From Rhinatrema bivittatum (lineage: Eukaryota; Chordata; Amphibia; Gymnophiona; Rhinatrematidae): a stretch of DNA of 64,000 nucleotides. The DNA lies in contig NC_042624.1 of assembly GCF_901001135.1 (NCBI RefSeq), positions 7,633,532 through 7,697,531 of the forward strand. Reading direction: 5' to 3'. Below are positions 55,015 to 63,952 of the stretch, one piece after another; position 1 is the stretch's first letter; each line of letters begins with the position of its first letter. The notes under the pieces are model-generated. The model saw only the letters and a program-made list of their open reading frames with translations. It was not told the DNA's origin and searched no databases. The translations under genes were made by a program, and so were the position numbers.

Positions 55015-55215
55015 ATGCCTCCACCAGCGCGTCAGCCAAATTTTACCACCAGGGACATCACCCTGTTAGCGTCCCTGGTGGTATCTAATGAAGCCAATAT
55101 ATATAGGCGCGCTGGTGAGAGGTGCAACATGCATAGGATGGCAAGAAAATGGGAGGAACTGAAGACTGAGTTTGCTAGAGGAGCCTCCTACCCACATGGA
55201 ATAAGTAGTGTCTGA
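55015..55215 (+). CDS. Myb/SANT-like ORF of a Harbinger-like element (relic or first exon)
   Basis: A 66-residue frame with ATG at 55015. RQPNFTTRDITLLASLVVSN, then a short gap and RMARKWEELKTEF resemble the Myb/SANT-like DNA-binding domain found in the accessory protein of Harbinger transposons and in NAIF1-like host proteins: a 'xPNFTxxDixxLxxLV' opening and a final 'W..l...F' helix. A full domain is about 80 residues, and the second helix appears short. The frame ends soon after PHGISSV. Its position just inside a Harbinger-type end and after a minisatellite supports the assignment. Without a transposase ORF nearby I treat it as a relic, possibly the first exon. Confidence 0.4.
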   Translation: MPPPARQPNFTTRDITLLASLVVSNEANIYRRAGERCNMHRMARKWEELKTEFARGASYPHGISSV

Positions 55216-55545
55216 TTTAGAGGATTGGGTGTGTACTTAATTCCTGGGGTGTTGTCATGGGGCAAGTCATTAGTATCAGTGGTGGATGGGGGTTGCAAGC
55301 ATATGTAAGGATCATTGTTTATGTAGAAGATGGGTGGGGAAGGTTGGGGGAGAGAAACCCTAAGAAGTGGGGTCATCAAAAGTAGTGTTCAGAGGGTAGA
55401 GGGATGGGGACTGGGTACATTTACCTTGGCTGGGAGCTAAAGGGTGGTATGATAAGATTTTGTTTCTAAAATGAAATTTATGTAAAAAGCCATAATTTTA
55501 TTAATATACAATTAATCAATCATACATTTTAATCCAGTGTTACAT
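55216..55545. other. Non-coding, G-rich on the plus strand
   Basis: Probably the rest of the Harbinger-like element interior; no ORF of note. Confidence 0.3.
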
Positions 55546-55548
55546 TTA

Positions 55549-56050
55549 GGGGTAGATATTAAAAGGTGCGCGTCCATGTGCTCACGCTTCCCGGCGCGCG
55601 CACATGGACGCGCCAATTTTATAACATACGCGTGCCGGCACGTGCATGTTATAAAATCCATGGGCTGTGCGCACGTGCCCACCGGATTTTAGAATGCATT
55701 CGCATAAGTGCGGGTGGCACACGCAAGGGGAGGGACTTCTGCAATTTCCCTGCGGAGACGCATTCTGGCCTTCCCCAGTTCCCTCCCAGTCCACTCCAAT
55801 TAAGTAGCGGACTGGGAGGGAACTTCCCTACTCCCCTACCTAACCTTCCTCCACTTCCTTCCTCTATCCTCTCCTCCCCACCCCCTAAACCTTACCTATT
55901 CTTTTTTTTTTTGTTTTGTTTTTTTTACTTACTTCAGGGTCCGATCATAAGTAAGTTGCGCACGCCGGCAGCCGAGTCTTTGGGACAGCGATCAATGGCG
56001 ATCTCCCAGCCTGCCCCCATCCCGCCCCTCCTCACCCAGAAAATGCCCCC
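55549..56050. mobile_element. GC-rich element, family B
   Basis: GGGGTAGATATTAAAAGG start; terminal-style GCGCGCACATGGACGCGCC, TTATAACATACGCGTGCC blocks; internal hairpin AGTTCCCTCCCAGTCCACTCC / GGACTGGGAGGGAACT around 55779-55823; a T-rich tract at 55891-55925. The 205-residue ORF over it is not a gene. The right end is not clear. Confidence 0.55.
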
Positions 56051-56099
56051 GGCCTGCTCCTTCGAAGAGGCCCAGTACTTATGTATCTACTCGCTATAT

Positions 56100-57480
56100 G
56101 ACCTCACCTGCTCAAATTCCAGGAGCCTGATATACCGAGCGGCTTGGGAGGGCTGCTCGAGCCGGCAGAGGAGGCGTCACTGAGCCCCGATCACAGACAA
56201 CCACCGGCGCAGAGAACAACCGATGGGAGCCTCGGAGGAACTACCGTAGAACACATCACTTCCGGTCCAGGGGCAGGGGCACTTCTGCCTCACGAAGAGG
56301 GATTGGAAGTGGAGTCTGTCGAGCTGAGGCTAGAGGAGGGGACGTACGGGCTGGCCTCGGTAAGCCTCTCACTCGAGAGCGAAAAACAGGCTGCCGGCAG
56401 TGAGTCCTTGGACGCCCTATCGCAGCCTGCAGTGGTAACCCTAGATGCTTTGTGGGACTTAGTGGCTGGAATGGCGAGAAATATTAAGGGCCTACATGGA
56501 AAATTGGACTGTATAAATGTTAAACATCAACAAGATCTTCTACAAGTTCAAAAACAAATTAAACATTCTTTAGTCAGAGTTAAAACACTTGAGGGTAAAG
56601 AAAAAAAAATCAAGAGTTCAACGCTGCAGTGGTCAAAGACAGAGAATCCTTAGCAAGACGAATAGAGACTCTTGAAAATAATGCTAAGCGTTTGAATTTA
56701 CGATTTCTTAATTTCCCCAGAGTCGTTGGGGAAAATACCGATGGTCACTGTGAAAAAATTTTCTATCTGAAATTCCAAGTTTCTCAGAAGTTGAATTTCC
56801 AGTAATAAATAATTGTTGTTTTCTGCCTAAATCCAAAAAGGTTAATTTAAATAGATCTGAAATGCCTTTTCAAGGTAGCTTAACAAATTTTCTTGAGAAT
56901 TCTACTTTACAAGTAATAGATAGAGGTATTTACTAGTATCCTTTATTCATATTCAGGATTTAAATAAAATTATGAAAAGTTATTTTAGTAAGTACCCTAT
57001 CATATATTACGATAAGCCCATAAAGACTTATCCTGATCTAGCATTGACTACAGAGATTAGGCGAAAGGGATTTTTAGCACTTCGCCAAGAAGTTATATCA
57101 TTGGGTTTCCTCTTTTGTTTTAACGGTTTCCGTGCAGGTGTCTAATAAGAAAAGAGGAGGATCTATACATTTTCTTTGTGCCCGAGCAATTAAAACATTT
57201 GTTGAGCAAAGGAAACCAGCCACTTCTTCTCCGGCAACTACTTAAAGAAAAATATGGTGCAGGTACTATTCTATGTTAATGCCTTATTCAATATAAAAAT
57301 GTGATAGTTTTATGAATCTCCCTTAAGATTTCTGCCTCTTTGTAATGTGGAATTTCCTTTTTTTATTTTTTTTTTTATAATGGAAATGACATTATGATAG
57401 GTTTTCTTTTATAATATGTTTCATCTTCTTTGTTTATTGAATATTTCAAATTTCTCAAGACCACATATTGCTGTCACAAA
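56100..57480 (+). pseudogene. Tx1/L1-like LINE ORF1 with 3' region
   Basis: From the ATG at 56144 a 169-residue frame runs through an acidic N-terminus to a coiled-coil-prone segment (LVAGMARNIKGLHGKLDCIN, KQIKHSLVRVKTLEGKEKK). After a frameshift it continues as SLARRIETLENNAKRLNLRF with LNFPRVVGEN, the usual ORF1 RNA-binding part, then YYDKPIKTYPDLALTTEIRR and KGFLALRQEVISLGF (57030-57110), matching the minus-strand copy at 22345. An A/T-rich 3' region follows without ORF2. ORF1 protein coats LINE RNA; this copy is broken by several frameshifts. Confidence 0.7.
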
Positions 57481-57539
57481 CTGATGATTGGTTTGTATAA
57501 GAAAAAGAACCATAAATAAACAATGCACTGGACTGTGGA

Positions 57540-58255
57540 GTAAGAACGGAGTGTCAGCTTGAAAGAGTCAGGCTGAAAGTAAGGGAAAATTAAGTGTCTG
57601 GGAAGGCTTGGCTGAATAGCCATGTTTTAAGGGTTGTTTTTAAAGTAGATGGGCAAGGCTCTTGTCTGAGGTCTGGAGGCAACGCATTCCATTGATGGGG
57701 TCCTGCTGTCGATATGGTGCGCTTTCTTAAGGATGGTCTAGATGAGGTATGTGGTCTTAGTTGTATAGATGTGTTGAGAGACGTGAGGTTGTGTTTAGCT
57801 TTATGTATGATCGTGAGGACTTTGAAGAGAATCCTGGATTTTATGGGTAGCCAGTGGAGGTTCTGGAGGGTGGGGGTGATATGTTCCCTTTTTTTGGTAT
57901 TGGTGAGAATCCTGGCTGCTGAGTTCTGAACCATTTGAAGAAGTTTGATAGAGTTGGCTGGGAGACCGAGAAGAAGGGAATTGCAATAGTCCAATTTCGA
58001 CAGGATAATGGATTGCAGCACCAATCTGAAGTCCTGGAAGTGAAGGAGAGGTGTTAAGTTTCTGAGGACTTGCAGTTTGAAGAAGCACTCCTTAGTGGTG
58101 GTGTTCACAAACTTCTTTAGGTTAAGCTGGTTATCCAGGATCACGCCTAAGTGTCTAACAAAAGGAGAGGTTTTAATAATTGAGTTGGCTGAGTTGGCTG
58201 AGTGGGAAGAGGACAGAGAGATGGGCGGTGTGGCGAGGTCTATATAACCTGGAAG
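57540..58255 (-). pseudogene. L2-type LINE, RT C-terminal domain
   Basis: Minus-strand frame with VRHLGVILDNQLNLKKFV, LDYCNSLLLGLP, LQMVQNSAARILTN, HITPTLQNLHWLPI, AGPHQWNALPPDLR and terminal LKTWLFSQAFPDT, then a stop at 57590. Closest by eye to the 15981 copy. The element is truncated 5' at about 58255; the first 25 or so residues of the open frame (to 58339) come from adjacent CR1 sequence read backwards. Confidence 0.85.
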
Positions 58256-58257
58256 AG

Positions 58258-58370
58258 AGATGATCCAGACCTTCAAATATATGAAAGGAATTAATGATGC
58301 ACAAAAATCAAATCTTTTCCAATGGAAACATAGCTGCAAAACTAGTGATCTGATATAAAACTCTAAGGAC
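58258..58370 (+). pseudogene. CR1-type LINE scrap
   Basis: MIQTFKYMKGINDAQKSNLF plus QWKHSCKTSDLI resembles the CR1 C-terminal 'vFKiMkGi..LF' segment. Only about 110 bp. Confidence 0.5.
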
Positions 58371-58970
58371 AGGACTCATGAAATGCCCTCCCAGCAGGTG
58401 GGCTGGTCAGTAACACTCATAGCTTACACTTCCAATGCTGCTGTATTCACGGTGCTGCAAACAGACATCACCAGGGTTTGATTAGTTATTGGGTAGGTGG
58501 GAGGATTAGGGCTTGGATGGGGCAGGCGGGAGAGGAAGGCAAGGAGTGGGGGACGAAGCCATATTTTTTACTCTATTTACTAGGGAGGAAGCATAGAAAT
58601 GGAGAGGGTTGGTACTTCAAACTTTTGTTTAAAAACACGAGTGCCACTTAATGATTATCTGGGACACGTTATCTGGTTTACTTTAGCTGGATAATTGGTC
58701 TGCTCACCGGCTTACTGAATATCTTCTTTTTGGGAGCTCCTTTGGAAGCATAAGACATATTTGTAGGTTGGGAAACTACTTTTCGGGCTGAGGTTACTGA
58801 TTTATGTGGTGTGGATAGTTATCTTGTCCCTCCTCTTTAGTGACAGAGGGAGTTTGGAAAGGAAATGCTGTTATAGTTGTTGTGAATTACAACCGAATTG
58901 ATGACACCCTGCATTATTTATGAATTTTTGCTGTAGCTTTTGTATTTCTGTCAAGGCTGCTCTGGGTCTC
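58371..58970. other. Intergenic; possible Harbinger-like right end
   Basis: 58650-58730 has CTGGGACACGTTATCTGG, TTAGCTGGATAATTGG and TTACTGAATATC, resembling the inverse of the block at 54157. Otherwise nothing recognised. Confidence 0.35.
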
Positions 58971-58973
58971 TCT

Positions 58974-60245
58974 TAAGAACATAAGAACATAAGAAAATGC
59001 CATACTGGGTCAGACCAAGGGTCCATCAAGCCCAGCATCCTGTTTCCAACAGTGGCCAATCCAGGCCACAAGAACCTGGCAAGTACCCAAAAACTAAGTC
59101 TATTCCATGTAACCATTGCTAATGGCAGTGGCTATTCTCTAAGGGGGCGGATTTTAAGAGCCCTGCTCGCGTAAATCCGCCCAAAACCGGGCGGATTTAC
59201 ACGAGCAGGGCCCTGCGCGCCGGTAAGCCTATTTTACATAGGCCTACCGGCGCGCGCAGAGCCCCGGGACTCGTGTAAGTCCCGGGGTTTTCGGAGGGGG
59301 CATGTCGGGGGGCGGTCCCGGTCGTCGCAGCGTTTTTGGGGCGTGTCGGCAGCGTTTTGGGGGCGGGTACGGGGGCGTGGCTACGGCCCGGGGCGGTCCG
59401 GGGGCGTGGCCGCACCCTCCGTACCCGCCCCCAGGTCGCGGCCCGGCGCGGAGGCCCGCTGGCGCGCGGGGATTTACGCCTCCCTCCGGGAGGCGTAAAT
59501 CCCCCAACAAAGGTAAGGGGGGGGTATAGACAGGGCCGGGCGGGTGGGTTAGGTAGAGGAAGGGAGGGGAAGGTGAGGGGAGGGTGTTAGAGGATTCCCT
59601 CCGAGGCCGCTCCGATTTCGGAGCGGCCTCGGAGGGAACAGGGGTAGGCTGCGCGGCTCGGCGCGCGCCGGCTATACAAAATCCATAGCCTTGCGCGCAC
59701 CGATCCAGGTTTTTTAGTAGATACGCACGGCTCCGCGCGTATCTACTAAAATCCAGCGTACTTTTGTTTGCGCCTGAGCGCAAACAAAAGTAGGCCTATT
59801 CGCGCTCCTTTTAAAATCCGCCCCTAAGTGAACTTAATAGCAGGTAATGGACTTCTTCTCCAAGAACTTATCCAATCCTTTTTTAAACATAGCTATACTA
59901 ACTGCACGAACCACATTCTCTGGCAACAAATTCCAGAGTTTAATTGTGCGTTGAGTAAAAAAGAACTTTCTCCGATTAGTTTTAAATGTGCCCCATGCTA
60001 ACTTCATGGAGTGCCCCCTAGTCTTTCTACTATCCGAAAGAGTAAATAACCGATTCACATCTACCCGTTCTAGACCTCTCATGATTTTAAACACCTCTAT
60101 TATATCCCCCCTCAGTCGTCTCTTCTCCAAGCTGAAAAGTCCTAACCTCTTTAGTCTTTCCTCATAGGGGAGTTGTTCCATTCCCTTTATCATTTTGGTA
60201 GCCCTTCTCTGTACCTTCTCCATCGCAATTATATCTTGGAGGACA
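58974..60245 (-). mobile_element. CR1-type LINE 3' portion, split by a GC-rich transposon
   Basis: The minus-strand 3' tip ends in tandem TTATGTTC units (58974-58995), a CR1-group hallmark. The 3' UTR (GGTCAGACCAAGGGTCC, CAGGCCACAAGAACCTGGC) is interrupted at 59143-59824 and resumes at 59825. Coding from about 60240 down to 59834 reads MEKVQRRATKMIKGMEQLPY, EERLKRLGLFSLEKRRLRGD, IIEVFKIMRGLERV, RTIKLWNLLPENVV and FKKGLDKFLEKK. The frame is open over this region, making it the best-preserved CR1 copy here. It is 5'-truncated near 60245. Confidence 0.85.
59143..59824. mobile_element. GC-rich TIR transposon, family A, nested in the CR1 3' UTR
   Basis: Ends GGGGGCGGATTTTAAGAG and CTTTTAAAATCCGCCCC, flanked by TAA (59140-59142, 59825-59827; TAAG if one G is assigned to the flank). 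The interrupted CR1 sequence rejoins cleanly when the insert and one TAA are removed. The 44-bp hairpin at 59595-59638 has a 20-bp perfect stem. TAAATCCGCCC / GGGCGGATTTA pairs near each end. Confidence 0.85.
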
Positions 60246-61190
60246 GCAGCATGCAAATGGGAAAATATAATGAAATGCTGTTTTTTACTTGCAAAATTAA
60301 AACTACCCATGTCTCCATTTTGATACACCCCAGTCTCCTTCACCCCTTGCCATTCTTCCACAACTGCACTGAGCTTCAGATTCTTCAGTAACCTTGTACT
60401 GCAAATGAACAAGTGTGGTCACTAAGCCAAAATGCATAACTATGCATCTTGTCGCCTATGAGCGCAGTCTACAGCACAGGATGTATCTCAGAAAACGTCC
60501 TGCTGCTCTCACCTCACGCGTTTCGTATCATCATCTGATGTTCTGTGGTTAGTTTAACTGCATATTGACGCATATCAGGGCATTGTGCCCTCATGCTGAC
60601 ATCCACCTGCTAGACAGATGCTTGCATTTCCTAAGCATATGAAAACAGATGTGAGTACTGTATATGGGAAATTTAATATCGAGTCTGTGAAACCAGGAGC
60701 TTGCTTTAAGAAAGGAATAATGTAGGCACAATACAATCATTCTGAGTGGCAAATAGAAAAGCATTCTTTAGGAAAACTCCTTATAAAATAGCTTTGAAAA
60801 ATCAAAAACATGAAGTGCCACTTCAGCACATGTCATCTGATGGATCTGAAGCTGAATAATGACAACTGCCTAATTCTTCATAGACAGTGCATTTGACAAC
60901 AGCCTTTTGATGTTTGCTCATGCTCTACCAATGATTTATTCACCATTAAAATTCATAGCAAGTAAAAGTCTAAAGCACTGCTTGAGAATAATAATGATCT
61001 ACATAATTTCAATATTTATTTTTTGATAGTAGAGCAAAACGGGTGGGTAAGGTACTTATGTATACTATACAGATGATTAACCTCAAGGTGTTCTTTCCCG
61101 ATGATCTCAAGATTGAGAATCAGTATAAGACAAGGCATTAGTAGGTGCCAGACAAATGTTCAGATTCATAGGGAGAGGTATGACCAGTAG
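60246..61190. other. Intergenic, nothing firmly recognised
   Basis: A minus-strand GATGATACGAAACGCGTGAGG phrase at about 60513-60540 resembles the core of a Penelope-type hammerhead but lacks a proper stem II and cleavage triplet. No gene. Confidence 0.35.
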
Positions 61191-61196
61191 AAAATC

Positions 61197-61807
61197 AGGG
61201 GTACATTTTTAAACTTACGCGCGTGCTTCCCGGCATGCACACATGGAGGCACCAGTTTTATAACATGGGTATGCCAGTATGCCCATGATATAAAATCCAG
61301 GCGCCATGCGCACGTGTGCCAGATTTTATAATCCGTGTGCACGTGTGCGGGCGGCACGTGCAAGGGGGGGGATATGCAATTTTCGAGTGGCGACATATCC
61401 CAGCCTTCCCCGGGTCCCTCCCAGTCCCCCTCCCATTAAGGAAGGGACTGGGAGGGAACTTCCCTACCCCCTTACCTAACCTCTCTTCCCCTTCCCTTCT
61501 CCTCCCCACCCTTATCCCTATCCTGTTTAACCCCCGATTTTTTGGTTTTACCTTTTGCTCCTCATCAGGAGCAGTCTCATGTTGTGTGCGCCAGCAGGGT
61601 GCCAGCGTGCGCTTCCCCTGCACAGCAGCAAATGGCCGCTGTACCGGCTGCCTCCAGCCCCACCCCTCCCCACCCACCGGACCGCCCCTTTCCTTGGATC
61701 CGGCACTTCTGCGCGTAACAGGGGTCACGCGGGGGGCCCCTTTGAAAATGCGGGCAGCGCGCGCAAGGCCCAGCCACATGCATGGCCCATTTAGAATTTA
61801 CCCATTA
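61197..61807. mobile_element. GC-rich element, family B
   Basis: GGGGTACATTTTTAAAC start and GGCCCATTTAGAATTTACCC end. Internal hairpin TCCCTCCCAGTCCCC...GGGACTGGGAGGGAACT (about 61410-61459) followed by the family's TTCCCTACCCCCTTACCTAACC segment. ORFs on both strands (up to 173 residues) follow GC bias and are not genes. Confidence 0.65.
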
Positions 61808-61975
61808 GGATAGAAAGCCTCTGTACCAATAATTCCTTAGGTCTCATATGGAGTATTGTATCCAGTTTTCGAAGCCATAATTCCAAAATGATATAGATAG
61901 AGGCAATGCAAAGTAGGGCTACCAAAATGATACAGAATCTGGCCCAAAGGCCCTGTGAAATGAGACTTAAGAACA
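61808..61975 (+). pseudogene. CR1-type LINE scrap
   Basis: Decayed reading of SHMEYCIQF, then a KVQRRATKM-like QSRATKMIQ segment in another frame, as in the CR1 copy at 60240. Confidence 0.5.
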
Positions 61976-61978
61976 TAA

Positions 61979-62206
61979 GGGGGTGATTTTCACAAGGATT
62001 AACGCGCTTAAAACTGGGTTTTACATGTGTAAAGGCACTTTACCTTTGTAAATGAGCTTTGGAAAATTGATACAATATATGCCATTGAGTTCTCCATAGG
62101 ATTTATTCACATAAGTGCGCTTTATTCGAGTAAATGGCTTTTGAAAATTGCTATAATAATTTGTTACATTTACTTGCGTAATTCCTTTCTAAATTATCAC
62201 ATAAAT
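61979..62206. mobile_element. Short MITE, TIR GGGGGTGATTTTCA
   Basis: GGGGGTGATTTTCACAAGG start and a decayed CCTTTCTAAATTATCAC end. It shares TTACATGTGTAAA, CACTTTACCT, CCATAGGATTTA and AAATGGCTTTTGAAAATTGC with the copy at 62606. Confidence 0.6.
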
Positions 62207-62605
62207 ATGTATATCCTAGAGAAGAGGAGAGAGCTAGGGATATAAGCAAGTGAAAACAGAGGCACCTTAGGTGCGAGGAAGTGCTACATCTGGAGTTAGG
62301 GAAGCTTCTGTGGTACTGGGTTGAGAGGGAGGAGACCAGATGCGGCCAGATGATGTTTATCTACTTTAATCTATTTTTCTTTGATAGAGCATTGTCGAGG
62401 TAGAAGGCACCACACAGAGTAAATGACTGCCTAAGATCCTCGTCCCAAAGACTAGGGCAAAAGGGGGAAAGGGCTTCAGGTTTTTAGATTTATATTCCAC
62501 TTTTCACACTTTTTTCAGCACTTCAAAGTGGATTGCATTCAGGTACTGTAGGTATTTCCCTATCCCCAGAGGGCTTACAATCAATGGAGGGTAAAGTGAC
62601 TCTTA

Positions 62606-62802
62606 GGCCTGATTTTCAATAGCATTTACATGTGTAAATGCACTTTACCTGTGTAAGTGGGCTTTTGAAAATTGCTACATGTCATTGAATTGTCCATAGG
62701 ATTTACCTGCGTGTGGGTACTTTATGCAGGTAAATGGCTTTTGAAAATTGCTCCAACAGTGGTTACATTTACATGTGTAAATCCTTTTGAAAATTGCCCC
62801 CC
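62606..62802. mobile_element. Short MITE flanked by TTA
   Basis: GGCCTGATTTTCAATAGC start and CCTTTTGAAAATTGCCCCCC end, with TTA on both sides (62603-62605, 62803-62805). 197 bp. Its ends resemble those of the GC-rich families. Confidence 0.7.
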
Positions 62803-63268
62803 TTAGATTTTATTGATAGTCCTGCTTGATGTGCAAAGGTTGCACATAGTACACTATTTTTCACCTTTGAAATTCCAATTAGACTGAAGTGAATTACGAT
62901 TACAAATGTAAGAAGACTCCTTCAAACTGTTGATGAGACCTACATATGCACACGTTTCAAATGCTGGAAGAGGTCAAAGCTGAGACATGCAGTTGCACAA
63001 GTAGTATGGAACTGTTCCGCCATAAAAGGTCGGTGGTCATAATTTGCAGGCTGCCTATGGAAAGTCGCTCATTTCTGCATACATTATATCTCTTCCAGCA
63101 AGTAAGTGCAAAAGCAAGTCGAAGTTACATTTTCGATAAGTGATGGCCTTGTTTCATTGGTCTAAAGAAACACATTTTTGTCTGCAGAAATAAGGATCCA
63201 GTCGCATCTGGTTAAAGACTCGAGACAGACAGCATCACATGCTTTTGTTTTTTTTCAAACTATACTCA

Positions 63269-63316
63269 AGACGTCAAGTCTCCGCTGCGAAAAGGGGAAC
63301 TTCTGCAGTTTGTGGT
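63269..63316 (+). promoter_or_regulatory. Candidate immune-type sites upstream of the RGS1-like gene
   Basis: AGACGTCA (63269-63276) is one base from a CRE. GGGGAACTTC (63294-63303) is one base from a consensus NF-kappaB site. TGTGGT (63311-63316) is a RUNX core. They lie 60-110 bp upstream of the TATA box. Such sites would suit a lymphocyte gene, but short matches occur by chance. Confidence 0.35.
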
Positions 63317-63373
63317 AACGCCACTTCATAAACAAGACTATTTTCACACAGAGCTACAGCTTCTGCTTGCCTC

Positions 63374-63380
63374 TATAAAA
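63374..63380 (+). promoter_or_regulatory. TATA box of the RGS1-like gene
   Basis: TATAAAA within CCTCTATAAAAGTGG. Transcription should start about 30 bp downstream (about 63404-63410), giving a 5' UTR of about 60-65 bp before the ATG at 63470. Confidence 0.65.
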
Positions 63381-63469
63381 GTGGCAGTGAGGCCAGAGGG
63401 GCTGGCATTTCCTGTCCCAGGAGCTACAGATAAGTGCAGAAGTCAGCACCGAGCCTAAGCATTAGCACC

Positions 63470-63570
63470 ATGCCAAGGATCTTCTTCCATCACGCTAACC
63501 CTACTAACCTGAAAGAAATGGACTGCAAGCCTGAAGAAGACCCGAGTGACAAAAAGAAACCAAAGTCTTT
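63470..63570 (+). CDS. RGS1: RGS1-like regulator of G-protein signalling, exon 1
   Basis: RGS proteins speed GTP hydrolysis by G-alpha subunits (Gi and Gq for RGS1) and so switch off receptor signalling, notably chemokine responses in lymphocytes. Exon 1 encodes 33 codons plus two bases, starting MPRIFFHHANPTNLKEMDCK and ending in a basic KKKPKS stretch. This resembles the RGS1 N-terminus, where an MPGMFF..NP..LK opening and a basic KRRPKTF stretch precede the amphipathic region. The ATG (63470) has A at -3 and no upstream in-frame ATG is visible in the short 5' UTR. The donor is TTT|GTAAGT at 63571. Other R4-family RGS proteins, such as RGS2, RGS13 and RGS16, differ at this end. The catalytic RGS box lies beyond the window. 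Confidence 0.85.
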
Positions 63571-63639
63571 GTAAGTAGAATTAATGTATAAAATGTATAA
63601 CATGCATAGCACATTGAATACAATGAATTCATTATCTAT

Positions 63640-63735
63640 AGTTGTATGTGTGTCTGTGAATATATACTGTGTGTGTGAATATATACTGTGTGTGTGTATA
63701 TATATATTTATATATATATACACACACACATTTTG
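63640..63735. repeat. TG/TA microsatellite in intron 1
   Basis: GTGTGTGAATATATACTGTGT units followed by TATATATATTTATATATATA and CACACACACA, within the first intron of the RGS1-like gene. Confidence 0.8.
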
Positions 63736-63859
63736 CAATGTGCAGGAACTGATTTATATTCCACTTAAAGGGACTATTGGACTAGTAAATCTTGAAAATA
63801 TACTTTCTATGTATTGCAATGGAATAGAGAACCAAATTGAATTTTCTATTTGTTTCCAG

Positions 63860-63952
63860 TGGAACGGATCTGAAAAGCTATTTGAAGTCTATGTTGCCAC
63901 ACTTGCCACATCTGGAGTCCGGTATCAAATCTTCTGCTTCCAAGCACAATAA
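63860..63952 (+). CDS. RGS1: RGS1-like regulator of G-protein signalling, exon 2
   Basis: Acceptor TTTGTTTCCAG ends at 63859; intron 1 is only 289 bp. Joined to exon 1 in phase 2, exon 2 reads FGTDLKSYLKSMLPHLPHLE then SGIKSSASKHN, and ends AA|GTAAGT (donor at 63953), again phase 2. This matches the RGS1 segment between the N-terminus and the RGS box, where FGMDMKAYLRSM is followed by PHLESGMKSS. The amphipathic LKSYLKSML helix is thought to help membrane binding in R4 RGS proteins. The extra PHL relative to the RGS1 I know (PHLPHLE versus PHLE) looks like a 9-bp tandem duplication (CCACACTTG / CCACATCTG). The gene runs off the right edge. Confidence 0.85.
   Translation, partial: WNGSEKLFEVYVATLATSGVRYQIFCFQAQ

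Noticed and set aside
55566..56183. 205-residue ORF before the L1-like ORF1
   Set aside because: Crosses a GC-rich element, a poly-T tract and LINE leader without any domain; chance frame.
60505..60550. Hammerhead on the minus strand (CAGATGATGATACGAAACGCGTGAGG)
   Set aside because: CGAAACGCGT is suggestive, but stem II is too short, the first box is CAGATGA and the cleavage triplet is GTG. Kept only as Penelope-like debris.
63470..63952. Alternative assignment to RGS2, RGS13 or RGS16
   Set aside because: The MPRIFF..NP start, the basic KKKPKSF stretch and the PHLESG-KSS segment match RGS1 as I know it, and not the N-termini of these relatives. The RGS box itself is outside the window, so a search should confirm.
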